In this document: piece after piece, positions 39,458-47,323 of the stretch
How positions within the stretch are numbered: position 1 is the stretch's first letter
Layout: each line of letters opens with the position of its first letter
Assembly: GCF_902460845.1 (NCBI RefSeq)
Contig: NZ_CABPVS010000003.1
Location: forward strand, 379,980 to 443,979
DNA from: Campylobacter concisus
GTDB lineage: Bacteria > Campylobacterota > Campylobacteria > Campylobacterales > Campylobacteraceae
Direction of reading: 5' to 3'
Length of the DNA: 64,000 nucleotides
Translations under genes and position numbers: made by a program
The notes under the pieces: generated by a model
The model's database searches: none
Seen by the model: the letters and a program-made list of their open reading frames with translations, nothing else
Told to the model about the DNA's origin: nothing

Positions 39458-40171
39458 TTACGTATTTAGATCAGGGTAGTCCCAAGCGTTAAATTCAGCT
39501 CTTAAGTCGTCATTTTCTTGCCCTTTGCAACATAGCCACTCAAGCCCTGCACGTCTTTCCATAACGATCTCTTCGTCAAGTCCAGCAACCTTTTTGCCAT
39601 TTACCCTTGCATCCACACACGCCCAGTGGTAGCGATAAACTAGGTCAAGTTTGCTCAAAATTTCATCCAAACTGCGTAGTTTTGAGCGCTTTTTGAGTCC
39701 ACCCTCTCTAAAGATATCCATCACAAAATCACAGTCGCAAATTTTATCCATCTTACCGATATCTTCAGCGATGCCAAGTGCCCAAAGCAAGATCCAAAGC
39801 GACTCATACTTCCAGCCCATATTTACGGCCAAATTTATATCAGCCCTTCCCTCTACGACCTCTTTTTCTTTTACACTTAAATCATCATAAAAATCGCCCA
39901 AAAAGTCTTTAGCCCAAGCTATCTCATCTTCACTTAGGTGGCCATTGTCGCGGATAGTGCAAGCACACATAATGGCCGTAAATGAGCAAACCGCACGAGC
40001 AATGATCTCATCAACGCTTCTTGGCGTAACTTCACTATTGTCATACCTTAGTGGCAGACTCTCAAGCACAGCCACGCCCTCTTTTTTTAAAATTTTTATG
40101 CTCTCATCTTTTCTTTGTTGTGCTGTTTTTGGCATATCCGCACCTTTTTTAAAAATATCAAACACTCCCAT
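39458..40171 (-). CDS. DUF4272 family protein
   Basis: 237 residues, no signal peptide or membrane helix. QQRKDESIKILKKEGVAVLESLPL, RSVDEIIARAVCSFT, YESLWILLWALGIAEDIGKMDKICD and the closing WDYPDLNT match what I recall of DUF4272, a family of unknown function sometimes found near polymorphic toxin loci. No catalytic motif is apparent. It lies 6 nt after mqo and is likely co-transcribed with it. Confidence 0.65.
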   Translation of the reverse strand: MGVFDIFKKGADMPKTAQQRKDESIKILKKEGVAVLESLPLRYDNSEVTPRSVDEIIARAVCSFTAIMCACTIRDNGHLSEDEIAWAKDFLGDFYDDLSVKEKEVVEGRADINLAVNMGWKYESLWILLWALGIAEDIGKMDKICDCDFVMDIFREGGLKKRSKLRSLDEILSKLDLVYRYHWACVDARVNGKKVAGLDEEIVMERRAGLEWLCCKGQENDDLRAEFNAWDYPDLNT

Positions 40172-40177
40172 TTTTAT

Positions 40178-41521
40178 TCAAAAAAACTCAGCGTTAAATT
40201 TCTCTTCGTTAAAATTTTTACCTAAAAATTTACAGGCTTCGATCATATCAGTTCTTGCTATTTCAAAGCAACTAGTAGCCCCAGGGCTTGGAGTCATGTT
40301 AAAACTTATACCCTCGCCTGTGCTTATCTTGCCCTCGCCAAGCTCAAGACACTTTTTATTACGGTCGATAACTTGTGGCCTTACGCCACCAAAATTTACA
40401 GCATAGCTTAGGTCATTTTCACTTAGGCTTGGTACGATCTTTCTAGCATCTTTTACAAATTCTTTTTTATTGATAAATGGCACTTCAAATAAGAAATTTC
40501 TTAAAATATAAGATCTGATGTCGCTATCTTTTAAGAGATTTGTAAAGACTTCAAAGACATTTTTATCAAATTTTAGGCATTTACAAAAGTCAAAAAAGCT
40601 TGAACAGCCGTGGTATCTCTCTAGTTTTGGTATGACTAGAGCTGTTGGTCCAAAGCGAGTGTTGCCATTAGCTAGGATATCTGGATCGCCGTGAAGCGCG
40701 GCAAATGGTAGCTTATCGTTTTGCACCATATAGACTTTGCCATTTAGCAGGCGTTTTTTTGCAAAATAAAAGCTTCCAGCAACGGGCAGTGTGCTAAGAT
40801 GAAGCCCGTAACCCATTTTGTGAGCCAAAAATAGCGAGTGTCCTCCAGCATCTACTACGACGTAGTTTGCAGTGATCACCTCGCCATCATTTATCTTTAT
40901 GTGAAATGTATCGCCAGCCTTTTTTATATCAGTTACTTCTGAGTTTAGGCTGATCTCGTAGCCATCTGCGCCTAAATTTATGGCATTTTGCACAAGTGAG
41001 TTTGCTAAGCCACCAAAGTCCATCGTCGTAAACTGCCCATTTTGCGTGCCTATGGCGATGATGTTTTCTGGCCTCTCATTGCCATTTGCGTCAAAAACGA
41101 CGTTTGGCTCGATCTGTTTTAACTTCTCTTTGTCATAAATTTCAAGGTAAGGAAAAAGCTCTTTAAAACTCTCATATCTCTCTTTCATGCGCTCTACTTC
41201 GGCATCTCCGATAGCTAGTGCCATCTTTTGATGAGCGAACATATACTTGCCATCAAGATTGTATTTTAGAGCATATTTTACTGGCATATTTGCCACACGA
41301 GAAACTTTTTTTGCCTTTTCTAGTGTGTAATTTGTCTCAATATCGCCACAATGAATGGTTTGTGAGTTGCCTTTGCCGTTTGAATTTAGAGTAGCTACGC
41401 CGTCATATTTTTCTAAAAGTGCGACCTTCTTTATATCGCTAAATGCAGCCAACTCATAAAAGAGCGCCGTCCCACTAATGCCTGCTCCGATAATTACCAC
41501 TTCAAAGTGCTTCTGCCTCAT
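40178..41521 (-). CDS. mqo: Malate:quinone oxidoreductase-like FAD protein
   Basis: 447 residues from ATG 41521, with GGAG 6-9 nt upstream; a TTG four codons earlier is less likely. FAD-binding VIIGAGISGTALFYELA, GNSQTIHCGDIETNY, and C-terminal GEGKISTGEGISFNMTPSPGATSC identify the Mqo family. Mqo oxidises malate to oxaloacetate and feeds electrons to menaquinone at the membrane. C. jejuni has an Mqo of almost the same length. A possible -10 TATAGT lies at 41557-41562 on the minus strand. Confidence 0.85.
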   Translation of the reverse strand: MRQKHFEVVIIGAGISGTALFYELAAFSDIKKVALLEKYDGVATLNSNGKGNSQTIHCGDIETNYTLEKAKKVSRVANMPVKYALKYNLDGKYMFAHQKMALAIGDAEVERMKERYESFKELFPYLEIYDKEKLKQIEPNVVFDANGNERPENIIAIGTQNGQFTTMDFGGLANSLVQNAINLGADGYEISLNSEVTDIKKAGDTFHIKINDGEVITANYVVVDAGGHSLFLAHKMGYGLHLSTLPVAGSFYFAKKRLLNGKVYMVQNDKLPFAALHGDPDILANGNTRFGPTALVIPKLERYHGCSSFFDFCKCLKFDKNVFEVFTNLLKDSDIRSYILRNFLFEVPFINKKEFVKDARKIVPSLSENDLSYAVNFGGVRPQVIDRNKKCLELGEGKISTGEGISFNMTPSPGATSCFEIARTDMIEACKFLGKNFNEEKFNAEFF

Positions 41522-41623
41522 TTTTTCTCCCAAAAAAGTTTAGTCGCCAAAATGATACTATATTAATTTTAAAACAAACAGCATAGTTAAAAAAGCTAGA
41601 ATTTTTATATAAAAGAGAAATTT

Positions 41624-41643
41624 GGCAAGGCTTTCACCTTGCC
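41624..41643 (-). terminator. Rho-independent terminator of the TonB receptor gene
   Basis: GGCAAGG (41624-41630) and CCTTGCC (41637-41643) form a 7-bp GC-rich stem with a 6-nt loop, directly after the receptor stop. On the minus strand AAATTTCTCTTTT follows. Confidence 0.7.
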
Positions 41644-41649
41644 TTGAAG

Positions 41650-43653
41650 TTAAAATTTATAAGATACGTTTACTTTGAAATTTCTACCTGGCTCCCAGTC
41701 CACATAGTTTGGATTGCCTGTATAATCAGCCGTTCTTTGAGACTGTGAAGCATAAGTTTTATTAAAGAGGTTGTAAATTCCAGCATTTATCTCTAGCCCT
41801 TTAAATTTGCCGCTACTTGGCGTATAGCTAGCATAGATATCGCTAACTGCATAGCTTGGTATATTAACATTTTTGTCATCACCAGCCGAGATGGTATTTT
41901 TTGATGCAAAGTAGATTAGGTTGTAGCCTACTAGCGTATCAATGCTAGAAAATGCATACTCTGCGTTAAATGTATATTTATCGCCCTGATCGCGGTAGCC
42001 GATGACGTTTGAGGTCGAATAGCAAGGCCCAACAGTTCCTCGCCGACAAGACGTCAATACCCTATCTTTATATTTTACACTTTGATGAGTGTAGCTAGCA
42101 GCTAGGCTTAGTGCGTCTAAATTTAGCCTTGCAAGTAGCTCAACGCCGCTTATATCAGCCCCGCCAGCGTTTATCCTCTTTAAAGCTCCATTTGCTGCGT
42201 TGTTATCAACTATTAAATTTTTATATTTTGTCATAAAGTATTTTGCAGAGAGGCTATACGAACTAGCTTCGCTTATATCACCATGATATTTAAGACCAGT
42301 TTCGTAGCTGTTTCCAGTTGTAGCTTTTAGATCTTTATTTGCTTCAAAATTTTCTGCCCTACTAGCATACATAGACTCCATGACATCAGGCCCTCTAAAG
42401 ACTCTTGCATAGCTTGCAAAAGCGTTAAGACCTTTAAGTATCTCATAATCAAGTGCAAGTGCTGGGGTAAATTCATTGTATTTATAAGTGTAGCTCTTTA
42501 CATTTCCGACTCTACCATCGTAGCTTTTTAGCTCGTGATGGGTGTATCTGATGCCTGGAGTAACAGTTAACGAACTAAAATTTAGCGCATCTTCTGCGTA
42601 GATAGAGTAGTTATTTACCTTTTCTGGGTAGTGGTTATCTGGCTTGTTAAAATTTTTACTTTGATAAAACTCAGCACCATATCTAAATGTCTGCGTCAAA
42701 GTGCCGGTCTCGACTATACTCTTAGCCTTTGCATTTATACCGTTTGTTTTTACGCCTAAAATTTTTAAGACCGGGTCATCTTTTTTATGCTCGGTATTGT
42801 ATACCGTTACATCTAAATTTAGAAGATCACTTGGTTTGTACTCGTATTTTAGCGTTGTAGTATCACGTTCATATTTTCGGTTATCAACAGGAAATTGACC
42901 AGTATACCAGCTGCCAAACTCGGCTCTCATTGGATACATGCCCTTAAATTCATTGTGCTCTCTTGAGATAGAAATTCTATGCGCATCAAGGAAGCTGTAA
43001 CCAAGCTTTAAAAGATAGCTAAGGTCGTTGCCGTCGCCGCCTATCTTTCTTTTGTTGCCGCTTTTGCCGTAGTCGTAGCCCTTATGATTAATAGCGGCTA
43101 TAAAGTCAAGCCCTTCAACCGGTGCAGTAAAGAGCATAAGGCCTTGAGAAAATTCGCTGTTATTTGAGGCGTATCCTGTCTTTATCTTTGCGCCGATGAT
43201 CTCACCATCATCAAGCAAGTCTTTTGCATCAACCGTTTTAAAGGCGACCGAACCGCCAAGTGCGCCCGAGCCGTTTACCACTGATCTTGAGCCAACCTCG
43301 ACATCAACAGCTTTTATAAGATCTGGATCGATCAGCAAGTCAGCGTTGTGGTGAAATGTATTTCCGTTTTGTTTTGCGCCGTCTATCGTGATATTTAGAC
43401 CGCGGTCGCTCACGCCCCTCATGTAAATTTTTTGATTCATGCCGTTCGTGCCGCCCACATAAACACCAGGAATATCTCTCATCACGTCTTTTACTAGGCC
43501 AGCGTTTCTAGTTGAAATTTTGATGTCATCAACTCCGTATCCGCCACTACTACTTGTTACCTCAACTCCGCTTAATACGCTCTCGTCTGCCCCATTTGCA
43601 CAAACTGCTATGCTTGCTGCAAGAGATAGTTTAAATAAGCTTTTAAATCTCAT
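41650..43653 (-). CDS. TonB-dependent receptor, haemoglobin/haem type
   Basis: 667-residue outer-membrane receptor. Signal peptide about 1-22, plug with VLSGVEVTSSS as the TonB-box region, DIPGVYVGG, RGVSDRGLNITIDGAKQ, GSGALGGSVAFKTVDAKDLL, then a 22-strand barrel ending in an aromatic residue (VSYKF). The GSGALGG...DLL signature is that of the haemoglobin/transferrin receptor family, so haem or haemoglobin uptake is likely but the ligand is not proven. A loop with Cys at both ends (CRRGTVGPC) could be disulphide bonded. The gene is single, with AT-rich DNA upstream where iron regulation would act. Confidence 0.85.
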   Translation of the reverse strand: MRFKSLFKLSLAASIAVCANGADESVLSGVEVTSSSGGYGVDDIKISTRNAGLVKDVMRDIPGVYVGGTNGMNQKIYMRGVSDRGLNITIDGAKQNGNTFHHNADLLIDPDLIKAVDVEVGSRSVVNGSGALGGSVAFKTVDAKDLLDDGEIIGAKIKTGYASNNSEFSQGLMLFTAPVEGLDFIAAINHKGYDYGKSGNKRKIGGDGNDLSYLLKLGYSFLDAHRISISREHNEFKGMYPMRAEFGSWYTGQFPVDNRKYERDTTTLKYEYKPSDLLNLDVTVYNTEHKKDDPVLKILGVKTNGINAKAKSIVETGTLTQTFRYGAEFYQSKNFNKPDNHYPEKVNNYSIYAEDALNFSSLTVTPGIRYTHHELKSYDGRVGNVKSYTYKYNEFTPALALDYEILKGLNAFASYARVFRGPDVMESMYASRAENFEANKDLKATTGNSYETGLKYHGDISEASSYSLSAKYFMTKYKNLIVDNNAANGALKRINAGGADISGVELLARLNLDALSLAASYTHQSVKYKDRVLTSCRRGTVGPCYSTSNVIGYRDQGDKYTFNAEYAFSSIDTLVGYNLIYFASKNTISAGDDKNVNIPSYAVSDIYASYTPSSGKFKGLEINAGIYNLFNKTYASQSQRTADYTGNPNYVDWEPGRNFKVNVSYKF

Positions 43654-44002
43654 ATTTTCTACTATTTTGGTTATTAAAATTACTATTTTAATTTTATAGC
43701 ATAATTTTGAGATTGAATATTATAATTTTAAATATAAATTTTGGATAAATTTTTGAGTTTTTTGGCAAAAATATAAATTATTTTTAAATTTTAATTATCT
43801 AATAAATTAATTAGATTCTGAGATAAGGAACGAAATTATATAATTTTATCAAGGTAGTAAATAAGGTTAATTTTTAATAAAAAATTCTTAAATTTTACAG
43901 ATAATTTTTATCAAGAAAGGCTTAAGAAATCTAAAATAAATTTTACTTTTTTAGCGCTCAGATTTTTTTTATAAACACTCTTATGATAAATCTTATGCAA
44001 AA

Positions 44003-44093
44003 GGTAAAAAAATGAGAACAGGTAAAAATATGGAGCAAATAGCGTTAAGAGCGTTATTTTAGCAGATAGGGACATAGGGTAAAAAATGAGAAC
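44003..44093 (+). repeat. Three left-end repeats GGTAAAAA(A)TGAG
   Basis: GGTAAAAAAATGAGAAC at 44003-44019, GGTAAAAATATGGAGCA at 44021-44037, and GGTAAAAAATGAGAAC at 44078-44093. Position at the extreme left of the prophage and number of three recall the MuA binding sites L1-L3. Binding is inference. Confidence 0.5.
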
Positions 44094-44094
44094 T

Positions 44095-44138
44095 CAAAAT
44101 GCAAAATTTGCAAAATTTAGGCATTTTTTTGCATTTTG
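44095..44138 (-). terminator. Inverted repeat, possible repressor terminator
   Basis: CAAAATGCAAAA (44095-44106) and TTTTGCATTTTG (44127-44138) are perfect inverted repeats with a 20-nt loop, 55 nt after the repressor stop. On the minus strand a T6 run follows. It is AT-rich, so strength is uncertain. Confidence 0.4.
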
Positions 44139-44148
44139 AAAGCCAAAG

Positions 44149-44187
44149 CTTCAAATTGCTTCAAAAACTTCAAAAATAGCTTCAAAA
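44149..44187 (+). repeat. Tandem CTTCAAA array at the left end
   Basis: CTTCAAA starts at 44149, 44159, 44168 and 44180, roughly one helical turn apart, directly after the repressor 3' end. The same motif recurs at 55976-56002 in the same prophage. Confidence 0.55.
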
Positions 44188-44192
44188 TCACT

Positions 44193-44933
44193 TTAAATCA
44201 CGCATCTTAGGACCTTACCCACAATATACACTTGCACATCGTCGTCTGGCCCTATGTCGTAGCTTTCGTAGTCTTTATTGACGCTTTTAATGTGCAGTAC
44301 GCCGTTTGGCGACTTTTGAAGCAGCTTAACCATAAAATTACCGCAATAATTTATGATATATAACCCATCGCCGGCAAAAGACGCCGTAACGTCTGCTATA
44401 ACCCAACTATCAGGGAAAAGCATCGGCACCATAGAGTAGCCGTCCACCTTCATGCAGCGCACGCGATCGGTATTTTTAGGGCGAACTTTAAAGAGCATTT
44501 GCGAAAACGGAACAAGAATATCGGTATCATAAATTTCTATGCCGTCAATATCGACACTCTCGCCTGCGCCCACGCTTGAGCTGAGTTGCCTTATATAAAT
44601 TTGATCGTTTTTGATTTGCTCTAGTTGGGAGTTTTTAAGGTTTGGAGTATTAAGGGACAAATTGTTATCACTAAGGGACAACTTAGGGACACGATTATTT
44701 TTTATAAGGGACATTTGAAATTCTTCAAGAGATAAATTCTTATCATAGAATTTATTTACGCCTACGCCAAGGGCAACAGCTATTTTTTGCAAATTCTCAA
44801 CAGTAATATTTTTTGTTTTTCCGCTCTCATAGCCTTTTATGCTATCAAGTGAAACACCGGAATGTTTTGCCAAATCTGCCTGGGTCCATTGTCTTCCTGC
44901 TCTTAGCTCTTTTAATTTTGTAGACAAGCTCAT
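44193..44933 (-). CDS. Prophage repressor, HTH plus S24 (LexA-like) domain
   Basis: 246 residues. Cro/CI-type HTH at about 17-36 (TQADLAKHSGVSLDSIKGYESG), linker, and an S24 peptidase-like domain with S167 in DGYSMVPM and K203 in MVKLL, the Ser-Lys dyad of self-cleaving repressors. A GAG stretch near 122-124 could be the cleavage region. It corresponds to Mu c but is of lambdoid type, so SOS induction is possible. It is transcribed towards the left end. The linker-coding DNA (44652-44713) carries four AGGGACA motifs. Confidence 0.9.
   Translation of the reverse strand: MSLSTKLKELRAGRQWTQADLAKHSGVSLDSIKGYESGKTKNITVENLQKIAVALGVGVNKFYDKNLSLEEFQMSLIKNNRVPKLSLSDNNLSLNTPNLKNSQLEQIKNDQIYIRQLSSSVGAGESVDIDGIEIYDTDILVPFSQMLFKVRPKNTDRVRCMKVDGYSMVPMLFPDSWVIADVTASFAGDGLYIINYCGNFMVKLLQKSPNGVLHIKSVNKDYESYDIGPDDDVQVYIVGKVLRCVI
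44652..44713 (+). repeat. Four phased WAGGGACA motifs inside the repressor gene
   Basis: Copies start at 44652, 44673, 44684 and 44706, with spacings of 21, 11 and 22 nt. A fifth is at 44067. Spacings of 11 and 22 are not multiples of three, so the copies lie in different codon phases (encoding L-S-L or V-P) and are not explained by a peptide repeat. Confidence 0.6.
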
Positions 44934-44942
44934 GAAAATCCT

Positions 44943-44992
44943 TTAATATATTACACCTTATCTTGACAAGTAGTAATATATTACGCTATAAT
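44943..44992 (+). promoter_or_regulatory. Early promoter and paired palindromic operators
   Basis: TTGACA (44963-44968), 18-nt spacer, TATAAT (44987-44992) form a strong rightward sigma70 promoter. The perfect palindrome GTAATATATTAC (44973-44984) lies in its spacer and a near copy TTAATATATTAC (44943-44954) sits 30 nt upstream, just before the repressor ATG. These are the likely repressor operators, controlling early genes and the repressor itself. Confidence 0.75.
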
Positions 44993-45035
44993 TCTAAATC
45001 TATTGGGAAATAATACTAAATTTTTCTTAAATTTA

Positions 45036-45082
45036 TTAGTAAAAATGCTAGGAAATTTATAGAAAGGTTAGTAAAAATGCTA
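45036..45082 (+). repeat. Direct repeat TTAGTAAAAATGCTA around the first early gene start
   Basis: Identical 15-mers at 45036-45050 and 45068-45082, 32 nt apart. The second contains the ATG at 45077. It may be a binding site or translational control element. Confidence 0.5.
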
Positions 45083-45307
45083 AAACTAGCAAGGAATAGA
45101 GTAAAGAGATTTTTTAAAAATAGGTCAGAAGGAGAAAAAGTGGCAAATATAGCAAAACCAATCACCAAAGCGGTTAAGCGAAAACTAAAATACGATCTTA
45201 AAGATTACTGCGAGATGCGCGGCCTTAGTTTAAGCAGCCTATATAAAGGTTACGTTAGCCAAAAGGCTCGTAAAATACTAGAAAAAGACGGGATAAAAGT
45301 AGCCTAA
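45077..45307 (+). CDS. Small basic early protein, possible Ner-like regulator
   Basis: 76 residues if it starts at ATG 45077 (AGAAAGG upstream), or 55 residues from GTG 45140, which has GGAG 6-9 nt before it. The protein is strongly basic. The segment LKDYCEMRGLSLSSLYKGYVSQKARKILEKDGI looks like a helix-turn-helix, as in the Ner/Cro-type regulators at this place in Mu. No clear family match is claimed. It ends 1 nt before the transposase start. Confidence 0.65.
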   Translation: MLKLARNRVKRFFKNRSEGEKVANIAKPITKAVKRKLKYDLKDYCEMRGLSLSSLYKGYVSQKARKILEKDGIKVA

Positions 45308-45308
45308 T

Positions 45309-47312
45309 ATGTGGGTAAACAGCAAAGAAGCGGCTGAAATTTTGGGCGTAAAATATGAAACCATTAAAAAGGCTACACAAAGAGCAGAAAGAGCAGGCAA
45401 AAAAATTTGTCTTATTGGGTGTAATATATCACACTTTACCTACACCGACGGCATTGGTCGCGGCGGCAAAACCCTCCAAATTTGGATCGACGACGCCGTA
45501 ACAAACAACGACCCAAACCAAAAGGAATCAGACGATGAGAAAAATAGTATTAACGCTAACCTTGATCATAGCCGCGGTAGCGATAGCGCCGATTTTTGCA
45601 GCGCTGTGGATAGCGCAGTTAGCGATGGATATATTATGGACGGTAGCGGCTGCTGCGAGCACGGTGGCGATAGCCGTAATCTGCTTTGCGGAGCGCAAGC
45701 TTGCGAAAAAATAGAGGCCAAAAGCGCAAGCCAAGATCAGGTAAAGATAAAAATCGAGGATCTAGAAAACATGAATAAGCTAAAAGCCGTCAGAGAGCTA
45801 AAAAACTGCCCAAAAGGCATGAGTAAGACTATGTGGGGGCAAGGAGTAGCGAAAAAGTACGGAGTTAGCCTAAAAACGCTTTATACATGGGCGAAACTAA
45901 ACAAAAAAGAAGACGTAGAGATAGAAGACGATGAGTTAAGTATTGATTTTAGGGCTAGTTTTAAGAGTTCTAGCTTTGAAATGAAGGCTTTAGAGTGGGC
46001 GGTTGGGTTTATGCTGCATAACCCTTTGAGCTCTAAAAGGTTCGTTTACGAAAAGCTTGAAATTTACGCAAAAGAGAACGACCTAAATATAGGCTCTTAT
46101 CAAAGCTTTGCGAGATTAACGGCGAGCGCTGAAATAAAAGCCATGCTGCTTCGCGCAACCGCCGGAGATAGAGGGGTGAGAAACGAGATAGCCTCTCATA
46201 TCATCAGGGATCTAAACTGCTACGAGAGCATGGAGCTAGTTTGCGGCGATCAGATAGTGTTTGATTTTGATGCTATCGGCCCCGACGGAGAGGTGCTAAA
46301 TCCAAACGCTTACGTATGGATAGATATGGGAAGCGGAGCCATCATAGGTATAGACGTGACGTTTGGCAAATATAACCGCCTAAGCGTAGGAAGAAGCCTA
46401 AAAAGCGCGCTAAGATTCGGCATGGCGGACGCCATATACACCGATAACGGCAAGCCAGAGCTAAGTAACTACATCGAGCAGGTAAGGAGTCAGCTAAGCG
46501 GCATAAAATTTAGAGACTTCGACGATCTTGCGCCAAACATGATACACAAAAAAGCAAAGCCGGGAAACTCGCGCGCAAAACCTATCGAAAATATCTTTAA
46601 CCACGTGCAAAGACGCATGAGTGAGATAGTGTTTTTCGAGCGAGGGGGAGCTAGCTATCACAAAGATAAACGGGGTGATACACAAGAGATCATCAAAAAA
46701 TACATGAAGGAAAATCCTTTAAATTACGAGGATTTCATCGGCTATTTCGAGCAAGGGATCAGGTGGTGGAACGAGCACTATAACGCAAGCCGCAAAATAT
46801 ATCCTATGAAAAGCTTTCTTGAAAAGCTAGAAGCTAAACCAAAGGCGGTATTTGACGAGACGACGCTTGATTTTATATTTAGCGAGCGCCGTGCTATCAA
46901 GGTAAAAAATAGCAGCGCAACGCTAACGATAATGGGGCAAAAACGCACCTATAGCCATCCTAGACTTTGCAAATTTAACGGCGAAACGGTGGAAGTGCGC
47001 ATAAACGAGAACGACTACGAGAGAGTAAATATCGTGGATATGGATAGTCATAGAGCGCTATGCGAGGCAAATATCATAGATAGAATCGATCCGAGAGATC
47101 ACGAAAAAGTAAAAGCGCAAATCGCTAAAAACGAAGCCGTAACCAAGGCTGTAAGAGCGGCGTTTGGATATTACTTTGATCTATACAAGAGAGCAAATGC
47201 CATGAATGCATATACGAGCGTCGCGCACGAAACCAAAGTAAAAAATGAGAAAACTAGAAAAATAAGCAAAAAAATAGCCATGAGCAATGAAGAGTTGCTT
47301 AATGCTATGTAA
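45309..47312 (+). CDS. MuA-like DDE transposase
   Basis: 667 residues. An N-terminal MuA I-alpha-like winged-helix domain (WVNSKEAAEILGVKYETIKK, about 1-70) and a linker at about 76-150 rich in Ser, Asp, Gly and Cys come first. Then follow DNA-binding domains from about 155 (GMSKTMWGQGVAKKYGVSLKTLY), the catalytic core, and the Mu beta-barrel-like C-terminal part. Catalytic residues by alignment with MuA: D314 (CGDQ), D379 (YTDNGK), E427 (KPIENIF). It carries out replicative transposition and integration. The linker DNA also encodes a good out-of-frame ORF. Confidence 0.93.
   Translation: MWVNSKEAAEILGVKYETIKKATQRAERAGKKICLIGCNISHFTYTDGIGRGGKTLQIWIDDAVTNNDPNQKESDDEKNSINANLDHSRGSDSADFCSAVDSAVSDGYIMDGSGCCEHGGDSRNLLCGAQACEKIEAKSASQDQVKIKIEDLENMNKLKAVRELKNCPKGMSKTMWGQGVAKKYGVSLKTLYTWAKLNKKEDVEIEDDELSIDFRASFKSSSFEMKALEWAVGFMLHNPLSSKRFVYEKLEIYAKENDLNIGSYQSFARLTASAEIKAMLLRATAGDRGVRNEIASHIIRDLNCYESMELVCGDQIVFDFDAIGPDGEVLNPNAYVWIDMGSGAIIGIDVTFGKYNRLSVGRSLKSALRFGMADAIYTDNGKPELSNYIEQVRSQLSGIKFRDFDDLAPNMIHKKAKPGNSRAKPIENIFNHVQRRMSEIVFFERGGASYHKDKRGDTQEIIKKYMKENPLNYEDFIGYFEQGIRWWNEHYNASRKIYPMKSFLEKLEAKPKAVFDETTLDFIFSERRAIKVKNSSATLTIMGQKRTYSHPRLCKFNGETVEVRINENDYERVNIVDMDSHRALCEANIIDRIDPRDHEKVKAQIAKNEAVTKAVRAAFGYYFDLYKRANAMNAYTSVAHETKVKNEKTRKISKKIAMSNEELLNAM
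45535..45714 (+). CDS. Nested small membrane protein ORF within transposase gene
   Basis: 59 codons in the +1 frame relative to the transposase, ATG at 45535, AAGGA at 45522-45526 with 8-nt spacing, stop TAG 45712-45714. The product starts MRKIVLTLTLIIAAVAIAP, has two hydrophobic segments (about 4-26 and 30-52) with a short polar turn, and ends in ERKLAKK, the pattern of a two-helix membrane protein. Codon choice (GCG, ATA, GTA) fits neighbouring phage genes. The overlapped part of the transposase is a low-complexity linker. Function unknown. Confidence 0.6.
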   Translation: MRKIVLTLTLIIAAVAIAPIFAALWIAQLAMDILWTVAAAASTVAIAVICFAERKLAKK

Positions 47313-47323
47313 AAGGAGAATTT

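Larger units (their letters stand above)
43654..44192. other. Receptor promoter region and prophage left end, no gene
   Basis: 539 nt without a convincing gene. The left part is extremely AT-rich and holds the receptor promoter (minus-strand GCTATAAAAT about 40-50 nt before the ATG). From about 43.99 kb the sequence changes to repeats: GGTAAAAA-ATGAG at 44003, 44021 and 44078, TAGGGACA at 44067, an inverted repeat at 44095/44127, and CTTCAAA at 44149, 44159, 44168 and 44180. The host-phage border is probably between 43.97 and 44.00 kb but cannot be fixed without the other end or an empty site. Confidence 0.6.

Noticed and set aside
43654..43985. Fur box upstream of the TonB receptor
   Set aside because: The DNA is so AT-rich that GATAAT-like words occur by chance, and no good 19-bp match was found.
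44012..44159. Two tiny frames beginning Met-Arg-Thr at the prophage left end, each with an SD-like GGTAAAAA
   Set aside because: They are 16 and 17 codons long, and their similarity is fully explained by the GGTAAAAA(A)TGAG repeat, which fits transposase sites better.
45528..45734. Minus-strand 68-codon frame across the transposase linker
   Set aside because: It is antisense to both the transposase and the nested membrane ORF and has no ribosome site. It is a shadow of the biased composition.
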